Positions 55,623 through 64,000 of a stretch of 64,000 nt of DNA are shown piece after piece. The notes below the pieces were generated by a model, which did no database searches, was not told the DNA's origin, and worked only from the letters and a program-made list of their open reading frames with translations. A program made the position numbers and the translations under genes. The stretch spans positions 6,735,733-6,799,732 of the forward strand of contig NC_085085.1 of the NCBI RefSeq assembly GCF_963422355.1, given 5' to 3'. Every line of letters begins with the position of its first letter. Position 1 is the stretch's first letter. The stretch comes from Corticium candelabrum (lineage: Eukaryota > Porifera > Homoscleromorpha > Homosclerophorida > Plakinidae).

Positions 55623-57081
55623 GTTTAAAAGATCCAAATCTACCAAGTTCCACACTACAAAACAGTAGGTAACACCTCAATTTTACTGATAATCTCGTAT
55701 TTTACATTTCATAAAACACTCGTGTTGCACTTGTTTCAGTAAAAAGAAAACTGTTATTAAAATATTTAGTGCATGTGTGTCATGAAATGCACAAGTCAAT
55801 GCAACACAGTAAATGTGTGTAGTAGATGGCAAAACTTAAGCTATAGGGTGGGGTTAAACGCATGTCTGACCAATTTTCAAACGTTATACTCTGCTCTGCT
55901 ACACCCTAATATAGCATAAATAACATTGCCTCACCGTTACGGATAACCATATTCCTACGATCACCAAGACATGACTGCCTTCCAATGAAGCCCGACCATA
56001 CAACTGCCACAAAATACGGCAATAATATATGTTTCTTTGATAACTGAACAGCAGTAATACCGGGTATACTACCAAGACTACACGGTAACCCTTGAGTATC
56101 TGCAATGTACATAGGGTCTGATGTTAACAAACTACATACGTTCAAATCAAATGAAGCATATACTTACCACGACAAAATACCTGGAACTCACTTGCAGAAA
56201 CTACAACAACAATATTGTAAGGTATTATTACAACACAACACACTGACATATTCCCTTACCAATACAGCTAACTGCACTCTGATTGCAATTACGGTTGTAA
56301 TTGCTAAAACCTACAACTTCAGAAACCATATCTAAAGGTGACACAAAACAGTAATTTTATATGTGGCTTTGATATCAATTAAGACAGCAGTACGGTACAG
56401 CGTCAGGCTAAATAATAGCAATAACCTTATTAGTTCCAGACTTTTTCCCGCATGCATATGGGAAAACGTCTGGAACCAAGTAATAATACATGTACATACT
56501 GTACTGTACTGTACAACGTCTTGACAAGTAATGGCTGTATGTTAATTAAAGTCAAATGCAGCATACCTAGACGCGACGTAAGCTGCATACTATTTCGGAA
56601 CGAAGGGCAACAGCTAGAACCTGTCCGGTCCTAGCCAGACCACTTTTCAAAACTGACCCTTGCTCCTTGCCTTGCGAAGGAATGATACCGGTTTTCACTT
56701 ACGAGACAAGGTCTTCTATACCTTCGGTACAGGCATACCGAAAGCATACGTTAGTCTGCCCTGATGCTAGTGTGTTTGTGCATCTGTCTGTCTGAGTCTG
56801 TTACCGCTATATCTACTTGAACGGTAGACTTTAACGACAAAAAAAGTTCTACGGGTAACGAAGTGATGTTTTTCTTGCCTTTTGATTTGTGGATTTGCAA
56901 GGTTGAGTTTAATTAATTAATAAGTGATTTTTCAGAGCGCATGCGCAGTAGCAGTACGGTAAATTTGCCCAAAGTGTTTGTTCTACCAAACTTTGAACGT
57001 CTTAGGGTGCGTTCGAATACTAGTTCTAGAACTGGAATTGTAGGGGGAGAAAGTTCTATAGCGTTTGATTGGTAGTTCTGA
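55623..57081. repeat. 1,459-bp tandem duplication, second unit
   Basis: Collinear with 54164-55622. Its MITE is complete and continues beyond the unit, showing that the MITE predates the duplication. Confidence 0.9.
55935..56310 (-). CDS. Four short phase 1-1 exons of K3, set 2
   Basis: Exact counterparts of set 1 shifted by 1,459 bp: 56260-56310, 56168-56200, 56061-56099 and 55935-56003. Sites and peptides are the same. If both sets are used, the protein gains about 64 extra residues. Confidence 0.5.
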
Positions 57082-57530
57082 CAGTTCTAGAACTGTCAGA
57101 ACAGTTCTAGAACTGTCAGAACAGTTCTAGCAGTTCTGCCTAGCGAGCTGGAATTGTTGGAACTGTCACATTCCCAGAGGTTGACGAAGTGAAATGACGG
57201 GTACAGATGCTGAGGCCATTGTGGACCTTCTTGTTTGCTATAATGAACACTTGTGGCGACCTTCGGCTTGCCGAACACCAGAAAAACGACATTTGGGACT
57301 GATTACAGTGACCTTCTTGGAGCAGCTCCAAAAAACCAAAAGCGAAAGCACTGCTGATGTTCGAATAGACTACAACAAGTGGAGTAGAGACGTCATGCTA
57401 CTTGGTATTGACGCTTACCGGAAGTATGAGCCTTTGCGCATGCTCAACTTGCTGACAGTTCTAAGCGTTCGTTTGCCAGCAAGAGTTCCAACAGTTCTGA
57501 CAGTACTGGAACTAGTATTCGAACGCACCC
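57005..57530 (+). mobile_element. PIF/Harbinger-like non-autonomous element with ORF
   Basis: The inverted ends GGGTGCGTTCGAATACTAG and their complement are flanked by TTA on both sides (57002-57004 and 57531-57533), the 3-bp target duplication of Harbinger elements. Internal AGTTCTAGAACTGTCAGAAC palindromes follow the left end. The plus frame at 57194-57550 (118 residues: MTGTDAEAIVDLLVCYNEHL..., YNKWSRDVMLLGIDAYRKYE) has the Leu/Trp spacing of a Myb/MADF-like DNA-binding domain, the usual second protein of these elements. It runs out into the right inverted repeat. Confidence 0.7.
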
Positions 57531-57603
57531 TTAAAATCATTCCCAGTTGATTGCGCAACAAGGGATCGGCACCACCATTTAGCTACTACACGTACTAGTC
57601 ATA

Positions 57604-57773
57604 GGCCTGGTTCACAATATGACGCCGCCGACGCTCAGTTGAGCATCAAACTTCAAAAGAAACCGCCTCGACATCGGCGGCATCCTTTGATGTTGACGCC
57701 GACGTCGACGCTGGAATAGGATTCATTTCTATTGTCGACGTCGATGTCGGCGTCAATAATGTGAACCAGGCTC
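57604..57773. mobile_element. Short MITE, same end type as the MADF element
   Basis: Ends GGCCTGGTTCACAATATGACG and complement of GAGCCTGGTTCACATTATTG are inverted. The body is made of GACGTCGACGTCGG-type repeats. The ends resemble the AGCCCAGTTCACAGTACGA ends at 25955-26610. Confidence 0.6.
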
Positions 57774-57968
57774 TAGACTCTAGAGAGTGTCGTTGACGTT
57801 GTCCATCGTTTCCAGTCTGTAATTGGACTTCCGCTAGCTAGACAACTTGATAATTTCACGCGGATACGTATACAGCTGTCTACATTAGCAAAGTAACATA
57901 CATGTATGCTTGCCATGAATCCTAGTACTGTACAACAAACACACTACATGCAAGATCGTCACACCTAC

Positions 57969-58149
57969 CTTCGGTAAGTACAGTACAGTCGAACTGACCA
58001 TACTCATCTATTTCAAGCGTCAGCGGCCTTCCTGTGCCGAGCGAACGGCACATCGTTTCGTTACGACCTGTCATGCGCTCAAAGCAAGATGTCGTAATCT
58101 GGTACGGGGCTTTGCTAGGGGACTTCTCGTTCAGGGGTATTTTGTTCAC
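57969..58149 (-). CDS. Candidate 5' exon of K3
   Basis: The frame reads NKIPLNEKSPSKAPYQITTS, MTGRNETMCRSLGTG and EIDEYGQFDCTVLTE to a phase-1 donor (GTAGGT), compatible with the phase 1-1 exons downstream. The open frame extends upstream through FGLFLV to an AG preceded by a branch-point-like GCTAAC (about 58170). No ATG is in this exon, so an earlier exon is needed. No domain recognised. Confidence 0.4.
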
Positions 58150-58169
58150 GAGAAATAGACCGAATAGGC

Positions 58170-59236
58170 AACTTAATTAATTGTTAGCACAGAAGACCGT
58201 TTCTTTTTCTATTCCTACATGTGCATCGAGCCCATCAGTTGTTAGTTGCGTAGAGCAGGCCTACGTACAGTGTACAACGACCACTAGGCCTAACGTGCGC
58301 TACGCCAGACCACTATCCGCCGTAGATGTAGCTTGATCGATCTATGCAGCTAAAGTGGCTTTTTGGCAGTGTCTTCGTAGACCTGGCAATCAGTGTAGAT
58401 TCAAAATAGAGCATGTTGCAACTGACTGGGACCTATGAAATGCTCTATAGGTTACTTGTACGTAGACGTCCATGTGCATGACACCGTCTACGTAGTTGCA
58501 TGGTGCTTTTCAAATTTGATTCGAATCGGCGCTCTCTAGATACTGGTAATGATATTCAGCTTTACAGTTACGGTATTACCGTACGGTACATGCATGCAGC
58601 GCTTGATGTGAGTGACAGTACAAACGGATGCATGGGCCCCAAGCGAATTAGTTTGGGCTCGTTATACAGACCACCATCTACAAACACTAATTCCTTCTCG
58701 ATGCCCGATGCCCTTGCAGAAAAAGCGGTGCCTACTGTAACCTCTGCGTTGAATTCATTCTCCAGTGTCCAGTCTTTTGGGAATTCAGTAAACAGTAGAG
58801 CGAGAAACAAGTTGGCAGAGATGGCTTCTTGGTACTGGAGCGGTATAGTAACAGAATATCGCGGCGTTGTCTTTCACGACTCGTTTGATGATGGAAAAGT
58901 TCTCTACGCGGATGCGCAGACTATGGAATAGCTTTTGGGATTAGCTGTTTGAGAAAAATTTGGCGCGGTTTCTTTAATAATTATATAACAAAACAAGAAA
59001 ATTTTTCAAAATAGTACAAGTAAACTGGAAATATATCAATAGTTTTGACGCGGACTGTAGATAACATAGTACAAAATTTAATGTTTTAGCAAAAGTAAAT
59101 AGAGAAGCACACTAAATCCTCGGCCGGTGTATGTAATCACATATCTCGTTACGTGATAATGTTTTGCATACTGAGGTTTTAGCCCAGCCACTCGTCTCAG
59201 CTAAAGTTTCCAAATCATTCGTCTATCTAGACAAAG
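58170..59236. other. Mostly unassigned; two overlapping opposite frames
   Basis: 58500-58931 on the plus strand is open for 143 residues (ends WSGIVTEYRGVVFHDSFDDG..., faintly Tudor-like). On the minus strand 58568-58810 is open as well (GIEKELVFVDGGLYNEP). At most one can be real, and neither has clear splice sites or a family. The left end of the hAT element was not found in this stretch. Confidence 0.3.
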
Positions 59237-60613
59237 GTGCAAAGCCGCGTCTCTAGACTTGCGTACTTACAGGTCAGGCGCTTTGTCGGGCGTCAGCTAA
59301 TATGGGCAGAAGAACAGGAGTTGCCGTACGGATTAGAAGCGAGACGCCAGCCGCTGTACAAGTTCATTGCTTTGCACATTGTCTCGATCTTTGTCTTCAG
59401 GATGTTGGTCGCCAAAGCCAAATTCTTCGAAATACTCTCGATCTAGTTGGGGAAATAGCCAATCTTACACGGTACTCTCCCAAACGACAGCACCTATTTT
59501 CACAGAAAATCCGAGAAAAGATAATGGTAGGAACTGCAGAAGATGAAAACAATCGGTTCTCTAAGTCAAACCGGTATCAAGCCGTTGTGCCCCACAAGAT
59601 GGACAGTGCGTACAGGAGTAATCGATGCCGTGATCGTAAACTACAGTGTTCTCTTGGAGACAATGAAAGAGATCGCCGAGACGACCAAGGATGAGTACGG
59701 TCTAAAGGCAAATGAGATTTTTGCTGCACTGGGAAAATTCCACACGTTATTTGATCTCAAACTTGGTCATCTTGTTTTCAGTGCAGCCGAGAAGGTATCC
59801 AGAACATTACGAGGAATAGACACATCTATCCAGGAAGCGATGAAGTGCGTAGAAATTGCAAAGAACTTTTATAGACGGCATAGGGTGGACGTTGAATTTG
59901 AGAAGTTTTACGCTCTCGTCTTCAAACAGTCTACAGAGCTTGGCTTGGAAAATCCACGTATTGGCAGACGAAGGAGACTACCTTTACGGTTAGACGACGG
60001 AAGTGCACCACATACACACGAAACACCAAAAGATTTCTACCGCCAGCAGTATTTCGAAGCGTGCGATATTCTTCTTAGAGATCTCGAAGACAGGTTTTGT
60101 CAGGAAGAGGTGTCGAATCCTCTCTTAAGCATCGAGTCTCTGTTGGTAGACGCAGCAAACGGAAGAGAATATGAGGAAACGTGGGAAAAGTTCTGTAGAT
60201 CCTTCTACAAGAACGACTTATGCGTTGACCGGCTGTATTCCCAGCTAAAGATAATGTGTGATACTGTGCATGAGGCTGTGCCACAAGACTGAAGTAACTA
60301 AGGTGACAAGTATTCGAACAATCTGTGAAGTTCTTAGAGTAGACAACGGCAAAAAGGAACTGCTGTCGGAAGTTCACAAACTGCTTCGTCTTTTCTGACA
60401 GTGCCCATATCGTCTGCTACTTTCGAGAGAACTTTCTCTGCGCTGAAGAGAGTTAAAATATATTTGCGCAATAGCATGACGCAACAGAGACTAAATAACT
60501 GCCTGGTGGTGCACGTGTATAAGGAAATTACTGATGAGTTAGATTTAGGTGTTATTGCTCAAAGTTTTGTTTTAGCAGATGATTCAAGAAAAAGACATTT
60601 TGGTTGTTTTTAG
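59237..60613 (+). pseudogene. hAT transposase (ZMYM1/ZBED-like), frameshifted
   Basis: Successive plus frames give VQVHCFAHCLDLCLQDVGRQ (about 59360-59420), KPLCPTRWTVRTGVIDAVIV (59580-59640), a helical middle, and the C-terminal dimerisation block SATFERTFSALKRVKIYLRN then NSMTQQRLNNC (60410-60510). This order is that of hAT transposases of the ZMYM1-like group. Frames break near 59540, 60290 and 60400. The right terminal repeat, CAGTGGCGGATCAAAGGGGG on the complement, ends at 60927. The N-terminal zinc finger was not found, so the copy is 5'-truncated or rearranged. Confidence 0.75.
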
Positions 60614-60907
60614 ATTAAACGTTTTTTATTGCAGTTTGTGATCGCCGGTTAAGTTGAGAAAGTGTCTCAAAGCATGATGAGTCTATTATAGTTATAAAGT
60701 TCTAGACTGTATACCGTATCACTAAACAGATAGTCTATATCTGAACCCACTATTTCAATATTATATACACAATATATATCCGTACGTAGATTCGTTTAAG
60801 AGGTATTTGTACGTGCTTAATTTGCTAAATGTTCCGGATTTCATGGCTTGCCCCCCCCCAACTTGCAAGACGCTCCGCCGCCGCTGCATAGTCCCTGCTT
60901 GATGAAA

Positions 60908-60927
60908 CCCCCTTTGATCCGCCACTG
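60908..60927. repeat. Right terminal inverted repeat of the hAT element
   Basis: CCCCCTTTGATCCGCCACTG. The motif CAGTGGCGGATC read inward is a common hAT end. The left partner was not located. Confidence 0.5.
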
Positions 60928-60999
60928 GTGTAATGCAGTCCATTCCACGTCGAGTCACTCCCAACTCAACGTCGTTTGTAAATCGATCTGCACTCTTAC

Positions 61000-61110
61000 C
61001 GTTCTGGAGCACACACGATAGCTATTGACTCTTTCATCGGTCTCTAATACGAGTAGTGACAATGAAGGTCAACACTTGACGTAGATAAAACAGCCATGAG
61101 AGGGCTCAAT
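61000..61110 (-). pseudogene. Decayed catalytic exon of the AMSH-like gene
   Basis: After GTGTTTACAG the exon begins IEPSHGCF where AMSH proteins have the THPTQTAF of the JAMM motif. The zinc-ligand His is thus Glu. After a one-base shift the text reads SSVDLHCHYSY, TAG, RPMKESIAIVCAPE, clearly matching the SSVDLHTHCSY...ESIAIVCAP block. So there are a lost ligand, a frameshift and an in-frame stop. The hAT end lies about 70 bp downstream. Confidence 0.6.
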
Positions 61111-61171
61111 CTGTAAACACGATTCCTTCGGTTCGTTTAAAGAGTATAATGAAAGATTTATATTGGGTTAC

Positions 61172-62454
61172 GTGAATCCATCCCACGGTCATAAGCTCGT
61201 GTTCAAGTTGATAAAACGCCAAGTCATCTTCGTCATACGTTGTACAGAAAAATGAATTTCCCGTTTGTTCAGGAATGAGAATATGAGTTACGTACAACAC
61301 TCCATTGATCTACAAACAGAACAAACAGTTAATTAATGAGAACTGCTCGTGCATAACGCAAGAAACAAACAAACAAACAAACACACACACACAGAGTACA
61401 CAATCGATCAACGTCCATCTCTAAGTACTCACTTCTTTTCCGCAAAGAATCCCACCAGTCTCGATGTCGTCCATGGTATTTGACGCAGATGCTGCTAGAA
61501 ACTGATCAACAAGTCTTTCACGCACTCGTATTATTCTCATTCTATTCTCAGTTCTTGTATCTAGTAGAGAAGCGATATAAATCTCAAGACATCAAGTCAC
61601 CACTATATTATATTATAAATCTTCCATAACTAACTTGCAATACCAATACGTTCCGTTTCATCAGGTCTAGTGTCGGAGGAAGCTGCACAATTTTCTCCTT
61701 CTGCCTGTTTATTGCATTCCAACGTTATTTCTCCTGGACTAAGACAACGTTTATCAGACGATGGATTGGGAGGTCGAAGGAACATATCAGATAAAGCATT
61801 GGAAATTGCTAGATGACAAGAGAAGAAGATTAATTCACACACAGACAGCACGCAGATGTAAGTACAAGACGACTTACCAATCGTTGCACTCGAACACGAC
61901 ATGTCGACTGGACTGGCAGTCGTGCAATCAAAGTCGGACAGTCGTTGCTTCGTTCGATTGTCGACATCGGACGAGGATGCGCTGTCTTGCTTCGAATTCT
62001 TCTCTTCTTCACCGATAGATTTGGAAGGAGTGACGATTTGCTCGTTGCTACCAGCCGACCCTTCAGAAATCGATCCGATTGTTTCTTTTCCTTTTCTCGT
62101 TTCTCTCTCGACGTCTCGACGAGGTGCAACTTCGACATCATGTTTCGCTTCTTCGTTTTCTTGTTGTTTTGGCTCATCTTCTCGAACCGATTCTTCTTCT
62201 TCTTCTTTCATTTCATCTTTCTCTTCTTCCTCCCTAGTTTCTTCCAACGATTCCTTCGTTTGTCGTTCCCCTACTTCTATTTTATCTTCCTCTCGCTGAT
62301 ATCTTTCTTCAAGGTTTGACCGTTGCGATTCTTGATGTTTGTTGTTATCTCTTTGTCTGTCATCATCATCTCTCACTTCTACGGCCACAGTTTCATCTTC
62401 TCTTCCGCTAGTATTCGTTCGCGGTGAATTCTAAACGTGAGAACAACAACAAAT

Positions 62455-62492
<38 letters not shown>

Positions 62493-62891
62493 ATCTTGTC
62501 GAATTAATGCTAAAAATGTAAACGAACCGAACAGCTAGCGATTTGCTGCGCAGCGCACGACTCTCGAGGCCGAGCACGGGTCCTGTCAAAAATAGCGCGC
62601 GTTAGACAATTATCTTGGACGTTGCCAAGAGACAAAAACACCGACAACACGACAAGACATTTGCTTCGTTCACTGTTACCCTTTACCTTTTATCTTTTCG
62701 GCGTTCATGATTTTCGACATCTGAAACAAGCAAAAATCTCATCACAATAGCGAAAACTCAAAAAATTTAATGCGAATTTTTATGTTCATGTACCACGTTC
62801 CGCAACACATGGAACTCTCTATCATATCGATGAACGTCAATTTCTCACCATTTTCGTCGTCAGTAATTGGTTTTGAACAACAACACCCCAT
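61172..62891 (-). CDS. AMSH/STAMBP-like JAMM protein with acylated-type N-terminus
   Basis: Eight exons chain in phase: 62849-62891 (ATG, MGCCCSKPITDDEN), 62687-62720, 62528-62582, 61878-62430 (184 codons, Glu/Lys/Ser-rich, charged coil), 61644-61808 (SNALSDMFLRPPNPSSDK), 61433-61560 (RIIRVRERLVDQFLAASASN then IETGGILCGKE) and 61172-61309 (GVLYVTHILIPEQTGNSFFC then LMTVGWIH). The last two are the start of the AMSH JAMM deubiquitinase domain, with the Glu of ETGGIL and the first His. AMSH cuts Lys63-linked ubiquitin at endosomes. The MGCCC start suggests myristoylation and palmitoylation. No MIT domain was found. The next exon is ruined (61000-61110), so either the protein ends early by reading into the intron or the gene is dying. 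Confidence 0.65.
62457..62489. repeat. (TA)n microsatellite
   Basis: A run of TA dinucleotides in the intron upstream of the Glu-rich exon. Confidence 0.9.
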
Positions 62892-63748
62892 AGATACGCT
62901 AATCTCTGGAGCAAAGCACCGATGCACACGCACACTGGAAACTCCAATAGGCAAGTGACGAAAACAAACGACCATTGTGAACAAACACATACAAACCGCA
63001 TGCGCTCTCAGTCGGCCAATCGCTTTCTTACAACATATCCACATTGTGAAAAGCAAAAACATCCAAAATTAAATGTATTTTACATTGTGGGTTTTTACAT
63101 TTCTTTCTTCCACTAGCAATTAACTATCTAGACTTTACCTATCGAGCTCTCGATTACTTACGCTGGATAGTTACATTATTACTGTATTGATCCGTCGTTC
63201 GCGTATATCTTCATTTGCATCTGCGCTATCGAGTATAGATACGGTCGGTCGCACGTCAGACGACTACTATACCCTTAGCCCGGATACCCGGGCCTCGGGT
63301 AATAATGTCGTTTGTCACTAGAGAAACATAATCTTGCGTAGCCAGAAGGATGTAGGTGAGATGGTCTGGCTATCCGAGACTAAGAGAAACACTCTAGAAT
63401 GTACAATGAAATTTCCTCATTAAAAAATTCTTTTCTGTTATTGACTTGATTAAATTTGTGAATGTTTGTAATTGAGACGAGAAAAATTCAGTACCCAACT
63501 TGCTAATCATTTGCGGCGAAATTTTGCCAATGGTTACATTCACCTAGAGAGTCTAATCGCAAACGGTTCACGTGTAGAGCATACATGTAGACAGGACTAA
63601 GTAGTAGTAGCTGTGGTATATACTGTAGTAGCATATAGTAAGGATGGACACATACGGGGAAGAACACATACGGGGAAGTACTTATCCGGGGAATAGATAT
63701 ACGTGTCTAGCTAGCGCGGGAAGCACAGTGTTACATCACCAGCACATA
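62892..63748. other. Upstream region of the AMSH-like gene, no gene seen
   Basis: A GC-rich palindromic patch (CCCGGATACCCGGGCCTCGGG) lies at 63279-63299. No clear promoter element or exon was seen. Confidence 0.4.
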
Positions 63749-64000
63749 CTACATGGTGACAGGAGTGGGATCCTTTAATATAGCTCTACTGCGATTTTGC
63801 TCATCCGGAAATGGCATCAACGGTTTGAGCGCCTTCTGGGTTAGCCACAAAGGAAGATTCGACCCAGCTAGCGATATGATCAGCACCCTCATAGACGCTA
63901 GGCATGTGGGCGATCGGGCAGACAACATTCTCACACCTTCCGACCAAAGTACGTATTATCTCGTCGACTCGCCGAATGTCCAATCGGCCCGGTGCAGGAC
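63749..64000 (-). other. Unrecognised open frames at the right edge
   Basis: Two overlapping minus frames (one reading LDIRRVDEIIRTLVGRCENV, one SLAGSNLPLWLTQKALKPL) run from the window edge. The higher GC suggests an inserted element that continues outside the window. No family recognised. Confidence 0.25.

Noticed and set aside
61901-62319. Two Ser/Phe-rich plus-strand frames
   Set aside because: Antisense of the Glu/Lys-rich exon of the AMSH-like gene.

Overview
The window is animal nuclear DNA. It has short spliceosomal introns (many 40-70 bp, GT-AG, often with the same phase), metazoan protein families (SVIP, AMSH/STAMBP-like, kelch propellers, a CARD-like death fold) and a crowded set of eukaryotic transposons. 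An early-branching invertebrate such as a sponge or cnidarian is my inference from gene style and retroelement types; nothing here fixes the species. Genes are read as exon chains joined by splice sites and matching phase, because almost no protein is a single open frame.

Layout. 1-7.9 kb: a minus-strand coiled-coil gene, with a possible further exon at the left edge, interrupted by two 3' ends of one non-LTR retrotransposon. 8.3-14.2 kb: a retroelement pile of three more broken LINEs and three head-to-tail tRNA-derived SINEs. 14.67-36.6 kb and 36.6-49.25 kb: two tandem copies of one locus. Each holds the first exons of an unidentified minus-strand gene, a divergent SVIP gene, and three minus-strand kelch genes (called K1, K2 and K3 here). 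Copy 1 is swollen by insertions whose empty sites can be read in copy 2: a pogo/Tigger-like element, a Ty3/gypsy element inside K3a, a MADF-bearing element and several MITEs. Copy 2 has its own: a hAT-like MITE next to the SVIP start and a perfect foldback.

48.7-58.2 kb: the intact K3 gene, the most interesting object here. Reading 5' to 3' on the minus strand it appears to contain a possible first exon, two near-identical 1,459-bp blocks each with four tiny phase 1-1 exons, an array of about 23 tiny phase 1-1 exons (10 A, 11 B, 2 C) repeating with a period near 236 bp, a 106-codon CARD-like exon, a 9-bp microexon, two linker exons and a 297-codon kelch exon. Every downstream junction agrees in phase. 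I infer an intracellular signalling or sensing protein with an expandable repeat stalk, a death-fold adaptor domain and a kelch propeller; function is not shown by sequence.

59.2-60.9 kb: a decayed hAT transposase. 61.0-62.9 kb: a minus-strand AMSH-like gene with an acylation-type N-terminus and a Glu-rich middle, but a ruined JAMM catalytic exon. 62.9-64 kb: mostly non-coding, with an unrecognised frame at the right edge.
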